DNA of 9,093 bases from Gammaproteobacteria bacterium (GCA_027001525.1 JALTMR010000563.1:1-9093), one strand, 5' to 3'. Positions 1 through 7,026 are shown, numbered from the stretch's first letter. Notes: a model not told the origin generated them from the sequence alone. Made by a program: numbers and translations.

Positions 1-510
1 GTTTTGAATGAACGTACTTTCACCCCAGCTCAGGAGCTGGTTGCCGATGCGCACTTCCGCTGGCTTGTCGGCCACATCGAACAGCGCCCAGAGGTAGGCG
101 TCGCGCAGATCGATGTCGCTGCCGAGCAGCGTTTTGGCCTCGTCGCTGAGCGGGGCCTTGTCACGATCCAGTTTTTCAGTGGCGTAGTCGTAGAAGGCAA
201 TGGCGCGGATGAAGCCACCGAAGTTGCGGTAGTTCAGCTCCATCTCCGTGGTGAGTTTGAAAATATTGCTGTAGACACCCTTGCCGTAGTTGAGGTTGCC
301 GTCGTCCGAGTTCACGCCATAGGCACTGCCGCCGTTGGCGATACCGATAAGGCGCTGATCCCGATCCTCAACGCGGGCGGCGACGCCATAAGAGAGGGTG
401 GTGTCCCAACTGCCATACAGCTCGCCTTGCTGAATCTCTATGGCCTGCGTCGCCCCCGAGAGCAGGAAAAGTAACGGCGCAGTGGTTCTGATCATCGATT
501 GGCTATTCAC
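1..510 (-). CDS. DUF1302 family outer-membrane protein, N-terminal 170 residues (3' end outside window)
   Basis: The reverse strand reads open from a GTG at 510 to the window edge with no stop. The product begins with a signal peptide (hydrophobic APLLFLLSG, likely cleavage after ATQA, residue 23). The mature part has the pattern of DUF1302 proteins: GELYGSWDTTLSYG near residue 30, then LIGIANGGSAYGVNSDDGNLNYGKG, and NQLLSWGESTFIQN at the window edge. Family members are usually 500-600 residues and are predicted outer-membrane beta-barrels of unsettled function, often found near DUF1329 lipoproteins, RND-type transporters and lipid- or hydrocarbon-related genes. The GTG is preferred because GGGAG lies 8 bases upstream; an in-frame ATG at 495 would also give a usable but shorter signal peptide. 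It starts 22 bp after the lipase stop, so the two are probably co-transcribed. Family assignment is from sequence recognition; a role in lipid transfer is inference. Confidence 0.85.
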   Translation of the reverse strand, partial: MNSQSMIRTTAPLLFLLSGATQAIEIQQGELYGSWDTTLSYGVAARVEDRDQRLIGIANGGSAYGVNSDDGNLNYGKGVYSNIFKLTTEMELNYRNFGGFIRAIAFYDYATEKLDRDKAPLSDEAKTLLGSDIDLRDAYLWALFDVADKPAEVRIGNQLLSWGESTFIQN

Positions 511-532
511 TGTTCTGTCTCCCGTTCCGTGG

Positions 533-2638
533 TTAAGGTTGGACGACTGAGGTGTCGCTGATGGTCAAGGTGTCGCCATCGCTGGCGAGAAAGGCAGCGA
601 TAGCCGTTTGCATGACTGTGGTCACCGTCTCGTTGGCTGAGGGATCAAGAATGGAGCTGTGATCGCCTGCCGTGAAGCGAATGACACGCTTGAGGTTGGA
701 GCCCGTTTCGGAATTGCTGGCGGGCGTGAGGCCGAGAGCGGTTGCCAGCGGGTCACTGCCCGACAGGGGGGCAGGAACGGTGCCGGCAGGGGCGAGGGCC
801 ATGACATTGTTGGGGATGACCTGATCGGGCAGGTTGCCCTCCCCGTCGCCGACGATTTCAAACATCAGTACGCCGCGGCCACTGGCGGCATCCCGCGCGG
901 GGTGCGAGGCCTGGGTGTAGTTGATGGGGTCGCCGCTGTCGATCAAGGTCTGTGCCGCCGCCATAAAAGACTCGTAATCGGCGCTGCCTTTGACAACGCC
1001 GGCCCCCGCCAGCCCGGCAGCGATGACCGGGCCAAAGCGGGCCGAGCCATCCAGCAACTTGGCGATGCCGCCCCCCGGCATGGCCACCACCATATCGCGC
1101 AAACCCGGTTCCAGCGCCGCGAAGACCAGTCCCACCATGCCCCCCAGCGAGTGGCCGACAAAATAGACTTGACCGGTGTTAAAGTCTGCGCCACCGCCGT
1201 CATAGTCCATGCTCCCCAAGGCATTAAACAGGGCAAACTGGTCGGCTACGGCCTGACGCAGGTTGTCGCGGGTGACCTGCAGATTGCCCAGGTTGATGAA
1301 GTGCTTGCCCGATGTGTCAGCGGTGCCATCAGCGCAAGGGAAGGCAACGCCTTCGGCGCATGAGGTGGGCGTTGCGTTGTCAGCCAGATCCAGATCAAAG
1401 GTGCGCTCGATACCGCTGTAGAGAGGGTGGCCTGGTGGCAGGCCGTGCAGCGGCAGATCGATGGCCACTGTCGCAAAACCTGCACCTGCCAATATTTCAG
1501 CAATGTATAGCATGTCTATGCGGCTTTCATTGATGCCGTGCTGGAACATGACCACGGGCCAGCCACTGGTTGGCTTTGCGATATTGTTGGGAATGGAGAC
1601 GAGTAGAGGCACCGACTCTGGCTCATTGCTGACTTCAACAGGGGTTGGCGCGTAGCGGGTCAGGTTGCTGCCCCCGGGCCCGGTCCAGTATTTGCTGAGC
1701 GGGTCGACCGGGCTGGCGCTGGCATTGGTCAGGTAGTAGGGCAGTGTCAGTGTGCCGGCGTAGACGTCGGCAATGTCGGCCAAGTTACTCACCAGTGGCG
1801 ATGATGCGGCGCTGGTGAGCGTGAGGTCGGTGGCCGAGCTGCTGCTGGCCAGTGCTTTAACGGCGGTTAATACATCCCCCACCGATTGGGTGGAAAATAC
1901 CCAGCTCACCGCCACACTGCTGCTGTTGATGCCCTGCCCGGCCAAAGCAACTTCCTGGGCATTGGTTAACGGGCGCAGGGCTTCCAATGCCACCGCCTGT
2001 TCATCCGTTAAGACCTTGACCTGGCTAACGCCATCGATATGCAGCGGCTGGGGGGATTTGGTGATGTTATAGATGCTGTCAGGCACCAGATTGCGGCCGT
2101 CGGTGGATTGAATGCCGGTGGTCAGGGCAGCGAGATAGCTGCTGCTGGGCTTCAGTGGTTTGAGAGGGAGAATGGCGATGGTCTTACCGCTGCTGTCGAC
2201 CGATGAGACGCTGGCGATGTAATCAACACCGTAAGTTAATTCTGAAGAGATCGCCTCAACGAGGCCATAGGCGTTGAGCGTGACCTCAAAGAGCTTGACG
2301 GTACTCTGGTTGAACGTGGCGGCATCTGCGGCGGCGCCAATGGTGGTTTTAAGGGGGGCGACGGTAGAGAAACCATCCAGCGAATTCATGGCGACCTTGG
2401 GGTCGGCTGCGTTGTTTTCATCCTCGACGCTGATATTCAGCGTACCATCGGCAGAGCCGAGAAAAGCCAGGTTAATGGGGGAGGGGACCTCACCGAGGGA
2501 AGGATCGTAACGGGCGACCAGATTGCCACCATCCCCTCGATCAATATTGAGATCGTCTTCAACGTTGGTGTCGGTGTCATCACACGCGCTCAACAACAGC
2601 GCCACGCCCAAAGCCGAGATAGCCAGCTTGCTTCGCAT
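533..2638 (-). CDS. Pla-1/VolA-type lipoprotein lipase (alpha/beta hydrolase)
   Basis: A 701-residue predicted envelope lipase or phospholipase. A type II signal peptide ends in LLSAC, giving lipidation at Cys19 followed by Asp20-Asp21 and an acidic linker. Residues about 40-300 match the layout of the bacterial virulence-factor lipase N-terminal domain; the alpha/beta-hydrolase core follows. The oxyanion-hole HG is in FQHGIN (residues 366-370), the nucleophile elbow is GHSLGG (495-500, Ser497), the likely acid is Asp605 (LPDQVIP; Asp598 is an alternative) and the likely catalytic His is His660 (GDHSS). Length and order fit the Pla-1/cef and VolA lipases of Vibrio and relatives, which release fatty acids from lysophospholipid or other lipids. 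The ATG at 2638 is set by a strong GGAGGGAG about 5 bases upstream. It is the first gene of a two-gene unit with the DUF1302 gene. Substrate and whether it is surface-exposed cannot be told from sequence. Confidence 0.88.
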   Translation of the reverse strand: MRSKLAISALGVALLLSACDDTDTNVEDDLNIDRGDGGNLVARYDPSLGEVPSPINLAFLGSADGTLNISVEDENNAADPKVAMNSLDGFSTVAPLKTTIGAAADAATFNQSTVKLFEVTLNAYGLVEAISSELTYGVDYIASVSSVDSSGKTIAILPLKPLKPSSSYLAALTTGIQSTDGRNLVPDSIYNITKSPQPLHIDGVSQVKVLTDEQAVALEALRPLTNAQEVALAGQGINSSSVAVSWVFSTQSVGDVLTAVKALASSSSATDLTLTSAASSPLVSNLADIADVYAGTLTLPYYLTNASASPVDPLSKYWTGPGGSNLTRYAPTPVEVSNEPESVPLLVSIPNNIAKPTSGWPVVMFQHGINESRIDMLYIAEILAGAGFATVAIDLPLHGLPPGHPLYSGIERTFDLDLADNATPTSCAEGVAFPCADGTADTSGKHFINLGNLQVTRDNLRQAVADQFALFNALGSMDYDGGGADFNTGQVYFVGHSLGGMVGLVFAALEPGLRDMVVAMPGGGIAKLLDGSARFGPVIAAGLAGAGVVKGSADYESFMAAAQTLIDSGDPINYTQASHPARDAASGRGVLMFEIVGDGEGNLPDQVIPNNVMALAPAGTVPAPLSGSDPLATALGLTPASNSETGSNLKRVIRFTAGDHSSILDPSANETVTTVMQTAIAAFLASDGDTLTISDTSVVQP

Positions 2639-3059
2639 TTTACTCCCTCCTTGTCACGCTCTTTCCGTCGCAGGCAAGTGGTCTACAGGTGTGAGTCGCC
2701 TGATGCGGAACCATATAAAACCAGCTTTCAGATCACTGGTTGACTGAATCTGAGTCTGTACTCCCGGGTTGTGCGGCATCCGAGCCCCTGTCTGTCATGC
2801 TGAGTGTGGCACCGAGTCCGCAGGTTGAGAAGCAGAATGTTCGTTTTCTTTACATTATGCAAGTCATGGGAGGCTGTTCGACTCCTTTATGGCCATCTCA
2901 ATCCGCTCACTTCCCACTCGTTTCAAAGCGATTCCGCAAGGCCTCTCGGGGAGCGTTCATCGGCCGGTCGGGGCTGGCCATTTTTCCCTGCTCTGCATCG
3001 GATCCGGTGTTGTGTGTACCGGTATGACAAGGGGGTAATATTTCAGGTTTTTTGCGCAG
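2639..3059. other. Divergent intergenic region, no supported gene
   Basis: This stretch separates the leftward lipase gene from the rightward 4.5S RNA gene. Short open frames cross it on the plus strand (for example 2740-3027) but lack a recognisable domain and convincing ribosome sites, so I do not call them. The lipase ribosome site (GGAGGGAG on the minus strand, about 2643-2650) lies at the left edge. On the minus strand an AT-rich TTTTATATGG at about 2711-2720 could hold a -10 for the lipase, without a clear -35. A GGCC/GGCC short stem followed by ATTTTT lies around 2962-2985 on the plus strand but is too weak to call a terminator. I see no tRNA, repeat array or mobile element here. Confidence 0.5.
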
Positions 3060-3088
3060 TGGCGCGGGCGGTTCCCTTTGTGTATACT
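3060..3088 (+). promoter_or_regulatory. Probable promoter of the 4.5S RNA gene
   Basis: A good sigma-70 -10 box, TATACT, lies at 3083-3088. A poor -35 candidate (TGGCGC, 3060-3065) stands 17 bases upstream; a better TTGCGC at 3052 is too far at 25. The bases after the -10 are GC-rich (CGCCTCCC), typical of the discriminators of growth-rate-controlled stable-RNA promoters. Transcription starting near 3095 would leave a leader of about 29 nt before the mature RNA, similar to the 5' leader that RNase P removes from the E. coli 4.5S precursor. The -10 is seen; control and processing are inference. Confidence 0.5.
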
Positions 3089-3123
3089 CGCCTCCCTCAT
3101 CGAGTTGTCGATGCCAAGTTTAT

Positions 3124-3238
3124 GGTGGCCTGCGTCGGTCACCCCGCAACGAAACACTGCGAACCCCGCCAGGTCCGGAAGGAAGCAACGGCAGTAGTGG
3201 CCTCGTGTGCGGGGAGCGGCGGGCGTGGGTCGCCACCC
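3124..3238 (+). ncRNA. ffs: Signal recognition particle RNA (4.5S RNA)
   Basis: This is the RNA scaffold of the bacterial signal recognition particle; it binds Ffh and stimulates targeting of nascent membrane proteins through FtsY. The diagnostic apical segment AGGTCCGGAAGGAAGCA is present at 3171-3187, with the GGAA tetraloop at 3177-3180 closed by TCC/GGA. The rest folds into one long hairpin: GGTGGC (3124-3129) pairs with GCCACC (3232-3237), CCCCGCA (3142-3148) with TGCGGGG (3208-3214), and ACTGC (3156-3160) with GCAGT (3191-3195). The inferred length of about 115 nt matches the 114 nt of E. coli 4.5S RNA. Location just upstream of dnaX is as in Pseudomonas. Ends are set by pairing and may be off by a few bases. 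No clear T-run terminator follows, so read-through into dnaX is possible. Confidence 0.95.
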
Positions 3239-3311
3239 AATTTGTTTCAGTGCGCCAGTTTTCTGTTTTGCCTTCGCTGTCTTCCTTCGTGTGAATCGCC
3301 CTGTTTTGCGC

Positions 3312-3317
3312 TAGAAT
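3312..3317 (+). promoter_or_regulatory. Candidate -10 box for dnaX
   Basis: TAGAAT lies 36 bases before the dnaX ATG and would start transcription near 3325. I find no recognisable -35 at 16-18 bases upstream, so this is a weak call. dnaX might alternatively be served by read-through from the 4.5S RNA promoter. Confidence 0.25.
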
Positions 3318-3353
3318 CCTCCCCCTATCTATCAATCTCGAGACCTCTCCAGC

Positions 3354-5210
3354 ATGAGTTATCAGGTACTTGCGCTTAAATGGCGGCCCCGTAGTTTTGC
3401 CACCATGGTGGGCCAGGAGCATGTGTTGCGGGCGTTGATTAACGCGCTGGACAACGACCGTCTCCACCACGCCTACCTCTTTACCGGTACCCGTGGCGTG
3501 GGTAAAACCACGGTGGCGCGTATTTTCGCCAAATCGCTCAATTGCGAAAAGGGCATTACCTCCACCCCTTGTGGCGTCTGTAGCGCGTGTTGCGAGATTG
3601 ATGAGGGGCGTTTTCTCGACTTGATTGAGGTGGATGCGGCCTCGCGCACCAAGGTGGAAGATACCCGCGAGCTGCTGGAAAATGTGCAATATGCCCCCAC
3701 CCGGGGACGCTTCAAGGTCTACCTCATCGATGAGGTGCACATGCTCTCGACTCACAGTTTTAATGCCTTGCTCAAGACTCTGGAAGAGCCGCCCCCCCAT
3801 GTGAAATTCCTGTTGGCCACGACGGATCCGCAAAAGCTGCCGGTGACGATTCTCTCTCGCTGTTTGCAGTTTAATCTCAAACGCATGTCGCCGGAGATGA
3901 TCGGTGGCCACCTGACCCAGGTGTTGCAGGATGAGGGGGTGGAAGCCGATGCTGCTGCCATTGCCCAGATCAGTGAGGCGGCCGATGGCAGTATGCGGGA
4001 TGCTTTGAGTCTGCTGGATCAGGCTATTGCCTATGGCGGCGGCACGCTGAAGGAGGCCGAGGTGCGGGCCATGCTGGGCACGGTAGATCGCAGCCACGTC
4101 TACACGATCCTTCAGGCCCTGGCGGACGGGAATGCCGACGCATTGCTGGTGGCGGCCAATGAGTTGGCGATGCTGGGGGTTAATTTCTCCACCGTACTGG
4201 GGGAGCTGATTTCGGTGCTACACAAGCTGGCTCTGGCCCAGGTGGCCCCCGAGGCGGTGGCGGCGGGCGCAGATGCAGAACAGGTCAAGACACTGGCTGC
4301 GGCGATCCGTGCCGAAGATGTGCAGCTGTTCTACCAGATTGCCCTGAATGGGCGGAAAGATCTGCCCTATGTGCCGGAGCAGCGGGCCGGATTCGAGATG
4401 ATTTTGTTGCGTATGCTCGCCTTTCGGCCGCTGGATTTGAGTGGTTTGCAAGCGTCGGCCCCGGTTGCGGAGTCGTCCCGATCCAGGCCGCCATCCAGCC
4501 ACGGCGTGGCTGCGACATCGCCCCCGCCATCGTCCGCGCCTGCCCCGTCGAAGGCGGTTGCCAGCAGCGGCATTGCCCGTGCCAAAGCGGCGCTCAACAG
4601 TGCAAGGGGTGGTCCCGATTCGGGAAAGCCTAGAGGGGTTGCAGCCGCCCCGGTATCAACGTCTGCCCCCACGCCTTCTGTGCCGGCCCCGGTTGCTCCG
4701 GTCTCTTCTGCCGCTGGCCCGGTGTCAGCACCGCCACAGCCAGCGCAGGCCGAGGCCATGTTGCCCGTGGCGCAAGCAGTCTCAGAAAGCGATTCAAATT
4801 CAGCACCCGGTGCCATGGTGTTGAACTCGGCGGAAGATTGGCGCGGGGTGGTGGAGCGTCTGCCCCTGCAGGGGATGGCCCATCAGTTGGCGATCAACTC
4901 CGTCATGACCGGGCGCGAGGGCGATACGCTGCACCTCTCTCTGGCGGCACAGCACAACACGCTCCGCATTCCCAGTATGGAGAAACGCCTGCAGGACAGT
5001 TTGCAGCAGGCCCTTGGCCAGCGGCTGGTGTTGAACTATACCGTCGCTGCCGAGGTGGTGGGGCAGGAGTCGCCGGCCGCCATCCAGCAGCGCGAGGCGA
5101 AAAATCGCCACCAGGCGGCGGTGCAGGCGATGCACGCCGACCCGGTGGTGCAGCAGATTTGCAGAACATTTAATGGCCGGGTTGTGGAAGACTCGGTACA
5201 GTCGATTTAA
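3354..5210 (+). CDS. dnaX: DNA polymerase III subunit tau (clamp loader ATPase)
   Basis: DnaX is the ATPase of the clamp loader, which opens the beta clamp onto primed DNA; its full-length tau form also tethers the polymerase core and the DnaB helicase. The 618 residues are close to E. coli tau (643). The AAA+ part shows Walker A GTRGVGKT (45-52), the four zinc cysteines (64, 73, 76, 79), Walker B LIDEVH (124-129) and the SRC motif (168-170), followed by the lid and collar domains to about residue 360. Residues about 365-485 are an Ala/Pro/Ser-rich linker, then the C-terminal polymerase- and helicase-binding region. The start, MSYQVLALKWRP, matches the family beginning, although no good Shine-Dalgarno precedes it. 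The A-AAA-AAG slippery heptamer that yields the short gamma form in E. coli is absent: the longest A run is five, near 5100. It heads the dnaX-ybaB-recR cluster. Confidence 0.97.
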   Translation: MSYQVLALKWRPRSFATMVGQEHVLRALINALDNDRLHHAYLFTGTRGVGKTTVARIFAKSLNCEKGITSTPCGVCSACCEIDEGRFLDLIEVDAASRTKVEDTRELLENVQYAPTRGRFKVYLIDEVHMLSTHSFNALLKTLEEPPPHVKFLLATTDPQKLPVTILSRCLQFNLKRMSPEMIGGHLTQVLQDEGVEADAAAIAQISEAADGSMRDALSLLDQAIAYGGGTLKEAEVRAMLGTVDRSHVYTILQALADGNADALLVAANELAMLGVNFSTVLGELISVLHKLALAQVAPEAVAAGADAEQVKTLAAAIRAEDVQLFYQIALNGRKDLPYVPEQRAGFEMILLRMLAFRPLDLSGLQASAPVAESSRSRPPSSHGVAATSPPPSSAPAPSKAVASSGIARAKAALNSARGGPDSGKPRGVAAAPVSTSAPTPSVPAPVAPVSSAAGPVSAPPQPAQAEAMLPVAQAVSESDSNSAPGAMVLNSAEDWRGVVERLPLQGMAHQLAINSVMTGREGDTLHLSLAAQHNTLRIPSMEKRLQDSLQQALGQRLVLNYTVAAEVVGQESPAAIQQREAKNRHQAAVQAMHADPVVQQICRTFNGRVVEDSVQSI

Positions 5211-5242
5211 CCAGCACTATCAACCACAGATGAGGTAAAGCA

Positions 5243-5566
5243 ATGAAAGGCGGACTTGGCAACTTGATGAAGCAAGCCCAGAAGATGCAAGAGAACATGC
5301 AGAAGGCGCAGGAAGAGCTGGCCAATATGGAAGTGACAGGCCAGGCGGGCGGCGGCATGGTCTCTGTGGTGATGACGGGGCGTCACGATGTGCGCCGTGT
5401 CTCCATCGATCAAAGCCTGATGGACGATGACAAAGAGATGCTGGAAGATCTGCTGGCAGCGGCAGTGAACGACGCTGTGCGACAGGTTGAGGCAACCTCT
5501 CAGGAGAAGATGTCCGGCATGACGGCCGGCATGCCCCTGCCTCCTGGCATGAAGCTGCCGTTCTAG
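5243..5566 (+). CDS. ybaB: YbaB/EbfC family nucleoid-associated protein
   Basis: A 107-residue small DNA-binding protein of the YbaB/EbfC family, which forms tweezer-like dimers on the nucleoid. The hallmark N-terminal helix [20 protein letters not shown] is present, followed by the family's [23 protein letters not shown] core, an acidic helix ([19 protein letters not shown]) and a Met/Pro/Gly-rich tail ([11 protein letters not shown]). Length matches E. coli YbaB (109). A GAGGT Shine-Dalgarno about 7 bases upstream supports the ATG. It lies 32 bp after dnaX and 18 bp before recR, the standard cluster in this class, and is almost certainly in the same operon. Its precise role beside DnaX and RecR is not established. 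Confidence 0.96.
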   Translation: MKGGLGNLMKQAQKMQENMQKAQEELANMEVTGQAGGGMVSVVMTGRHDVRRVSIDQSLMDDDKEMLEDLLAAAVNDAVRQVEATSQEKMSGMTAGMPLPPGMKLPF

Positions 5567-5584
5567 CCGGCTGTTTCAACGTTC

Positions 5585-6184
5585 ATGAAAGAGTCGCCCC
5601 TGATAAGCGAGCTGATCGAGGCGTTGCGCTGTCTTCCCAGCGTTGGCCCCAAGTCGGCGCAGAGAATGGCTTACCATCTGCTCGAGCGTGATCGCAGCGG
5701 TGCCCGGCGCCTGGCCAGCGTGCTGGTGGAGTCGGCTGACCGGGTGGGCCACTGCGGGAGTTGCCGGACGCTGACTGAGGCTGAGCTTTGCGGTATTTGC
5801 GCTTCCAGCCGGCGTGACCGCTCCACGCTCTGTGTGGTGGAGATGCCGACAGATGTTTCGGCAATTGAGCACTCCAATGTCTACAGTGGGCTCTACTTCG
5901 TTTTGATGGGACATCTGTCACCGCTGGACGGTATCGGCCCGGAGCAGATCGGCCTGGATCAGTTGACCGCCCGCCTGGCCGAAGGCGAAATCAGTGAGGT
6001 AGTGCTGGCCACCAACTCCACCGTTGAGGGGGAGGCGACGGCGCACTACATCGCTGAGCTGTGCCGCAGGCACGGCGTCAAGGCTTCGCGCATCGCCAGA
6101 GGTGTGCCGATGGGAGGCGAGTTGGAGTTTGTCGATGGTGGAACCTTGTCTCACGCGATGGCGAGCCGGCGGCCTTTTCAATGA
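5585..6184 (+). CDS. recR: Recombination mediator protein RecR
   Basis: RecR works with RecF and RecO to load RecA on SSB-coated single-stranded DNA during gap repair. The 199 residues match E. coli RecR (201). In order there are a helix-hairpin-helix (about 8-35, with [17 protein letters not shown]), a four-cysteine zinc finger (Cys57, 60, 69, 72), a Toprim domain (about 80-175, beginning LCVVEMPTD) and the conserved end [23 protein letters not shown]. The ATG at 5585 is forced: the ybaB stop (5564-5566) is in the same frame 18 bp upstream and no other start codon lies between. No Shine-Dalgarno is visible, so translation may depend on ribosomes finishing ybaB (inference). The gene ends 10 bp before a palindromic element. 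Confidence 0.97.
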   Translation: MKESPLISELIEALRCLPSVGPKSAQRMAYHLLERDRSGARRLASVLVESADRVGHCGSCRTLTEAELCGICASSRRDRSTLCVVEMPTDVSAIEHSNVYSGLYFVLMGHLSPLDGIGPEQIGLDQLTARLAEGEISEVVLATNSTVEGEATAHYIAELCRRHGVKASRIARGVPMGGELEFVDGGTLSHAMASRRPFQ

Positions 6185-6194
6185 GACAGATAAT

Positions 6195-6350
6195 GGGCAC
6201 CTCTAATTCATGAATGCGCACCTTAAACCCCAAACCCGCTACATCGGCGTTGCAAATTTTGGTAATAGTCCCGCTATTACCTGCAATTTGCGCCTGGATG
6301 TAACGAATTTGGGATTCAATCTGCTACACCCGGAATCAATAGAGGTGCCC
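6195..6350. repeat. 156-bp palindromic MITE-like element with GGGCACCTCTA ends
   Basis: The termini are GGGCACCTCTA (6195-6205) and its complement TAGAGGTGCCC (6340-6350). Imperfect pairing continues inward: a CCCAAA arm and its TTTGGG partner, then TACATC/GATGTA, then GCAAATT and AATTTGC stretches. At the exact centre is a perfect hairpin, GGTAATAG-TCCCG-CTATTACC (6261-6281). The element therefore folds as one long hairpin around position 6272. It has no coding capacity and fills nearly all of the gap between recR and the next gene, leaving 10 bp and 18 bp. No convincing target duplication is visible. It is best described as a non-autonomous miniature element or dispersed intergenic palindrome; the parent transposon is unknown. 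As RNA, the hairpin could also attenuate transcription out of the recR operon. Confidence 0.75.
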
Positions 6351-6368
6351 CAATGAAGGATTCGTTTC

Positions 6369-6761
6369 ATGGCAGATAGCATGATTTTCGTGCTGACCAC
6401 CTACGCGGTGATGTTGGCGGCATTTTTCTGGGCCAGGCATCGCATACTCCATATCGGCGTGATGGGCAGCATCATGCTCATCGACCTGGCTTTTCCCGTC
6501 TGGCTGGTGTTTAACCGTGACTGGTACAAGCGGCTGATCGAACAGGAGGAGATTCTCTCCTTCATGATCTGGATGCACTTCATGTTGGTACTGGCGCTCT
6601 ATGCGCTCTACGTCATGCAGATTATGGCCGGCCGCAAAATGCTTAAAGGTGATCAGACGGTGCGGCCTGACCACCGTGCTCAGGGTATTGGCGTTCTGAT
6701 CGTCCGGGGTGTGGTTATCCTTTCTGCTTTTATGTTGATTGACCCCAGCGATCAGGGATAA
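6369..6761 (+). CDS. Small four-helix membrane protein of unknown function
   Basis: A 130-residue protein I do not assign to a named family. Four hydrophobic stretches are visible at about residues 5-21, 27-48, 62-86 and 106-124. Histidines sit at or near helix ends: His24 and His28 (ARHRILHIG), His70 (WMHFMLVL) and His102 (DHRAQG). Short loops carry charged segments (NRDWYKRLIEQEE, GRKMLKGD). Small membrane proteins with paired histidines sometimes bind heme or copper, as in cytochrome-b-like or DUF420-like folds, but no motif proves that here. The ATG at 6369 is supported by GAAGGA 8 bases upstream. It lies between two palindromic elements and in the same direction as, and upstream of, the NsrR-like gene, so a link to nitric oxide or respiration is possible but only inferred. 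Confidence 0.7.
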   Translation: MADSMIFVLTTYAVMLAAFFWARHRILHIGVMGSIMLIDLAFPVWLVFNRDWYKRLIEQEEILSFMIWMHFMLVLALYALYVMQIMAGRKMLKGDQTVRPDHRAQGIGVLIVRGVVILSAFMLIDPSDQG

Positions 6762-6764
6762 TGT

Positions 6765-6787
6765 TTTTCAAAGCAGGTGGTTGAAAA
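6765..6787 (+). other. Small inverted repeat just after the membrane-protein gene
   Basis: TTTTCAA (6765-6771) and TTGAAAA (6781-6787) form a perfect 7-bp inverted repeat with a 9-base spacer, starting three bases after the TAA stop. It lacks the GC-rich stem and T-run of a standard terminator. It may be a weak stem-loop in the mRNA or a dimeric protein site; the function is unknown. Confidence 0.35.
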
Positions 6788-6855
6788 GTCCGCGGGTGGG
6801 TGTGAGCCACTCAATGCAACAGGTGCAACTGACGAGAAATCAGTGAGTATTTTAA

Positions 6856-6899
6856 GGGCACCTCTATGAATTCCGGGTCATGAATTCATAGAGGTGCCC
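6856..6899. repeat. 44-bp near-perfect palindrome, minimal relative of the 6195-6350 element
   Basis: The arms are an 18-bp perfect inverted repeat, GGGCACCTCTATGAATTC and its complement, around an 8-base spacer CGGGTCAT; adding the flanking AA and TT extends the arms to 20 bp. Its first 23 bases match the inverted right end of the 6195-6350 element with two mismatches (both read on through ATTCCGGGT), so the two copies are related. It lies about 130 bp upstream of the NsrR-like gene. It could be an internal-deletion derivative of the larger element. The strong hairpin could also stop or slow transcription between the membrane-protein gene and the regulator. Confidence 0.8.
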
Positions 6900-7026
6900 T
6901 TGATTTAATTGATAACACCATATTGCGCCACGGGGGATTTTCAGCGGCATGCAAAAGGGGGGAGTTTCATCGGCTGACGGGCGATGAGGGCTGCCCTGTC
7001 GATGGTGCTAAGCGAGGAGGTGATGT

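Noticed and set aside
4..474. 156-residue plus-strand open frame at the left edge
   Set aside because: It lies opposite the DUF1302 coding region, whose reverse-strand translation has a signal peptide and clear family motifs; the plus-strand product has no recognisable domain.
659..1363. 234-residue plus-strand open frame inside the lipase gene
   Set aside because: It is antisense to the catalytic half of the lipase, which carries GHSLGG and the full fold; such frames are common in GC-rich genes.
2740..3379. Overlapping plus-strand open frames in the intergenic region and across the 4.5S RNA
   Set aside because: They have no domains or good ribosome sites, and the later one runs through the SRP RNA and into dnaX in another frame.
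3120..4097. 325-residue minus-strand open frame
   Set aside because: It is antisense to the dnaX AAA+ domain and crosses the SRP RNA; the sense strand has Walker A, the zinc cysteines and Walker B.
6900..6915. Possible FNR/DNR-type site (TTGATTTAATTGAT) upstream of the NsrR-like gene
   Set aside because: The two TTGAT halves are direct, not inverted (an ATCAA partner would be needed), so it does not fit the consensus.
6921..6960. Possible NsrR autoregulatory operator around GGCATGCAAAA
   Set aside because: Only a partial resemblance to one half-site; no two-fold symmetric match was found.
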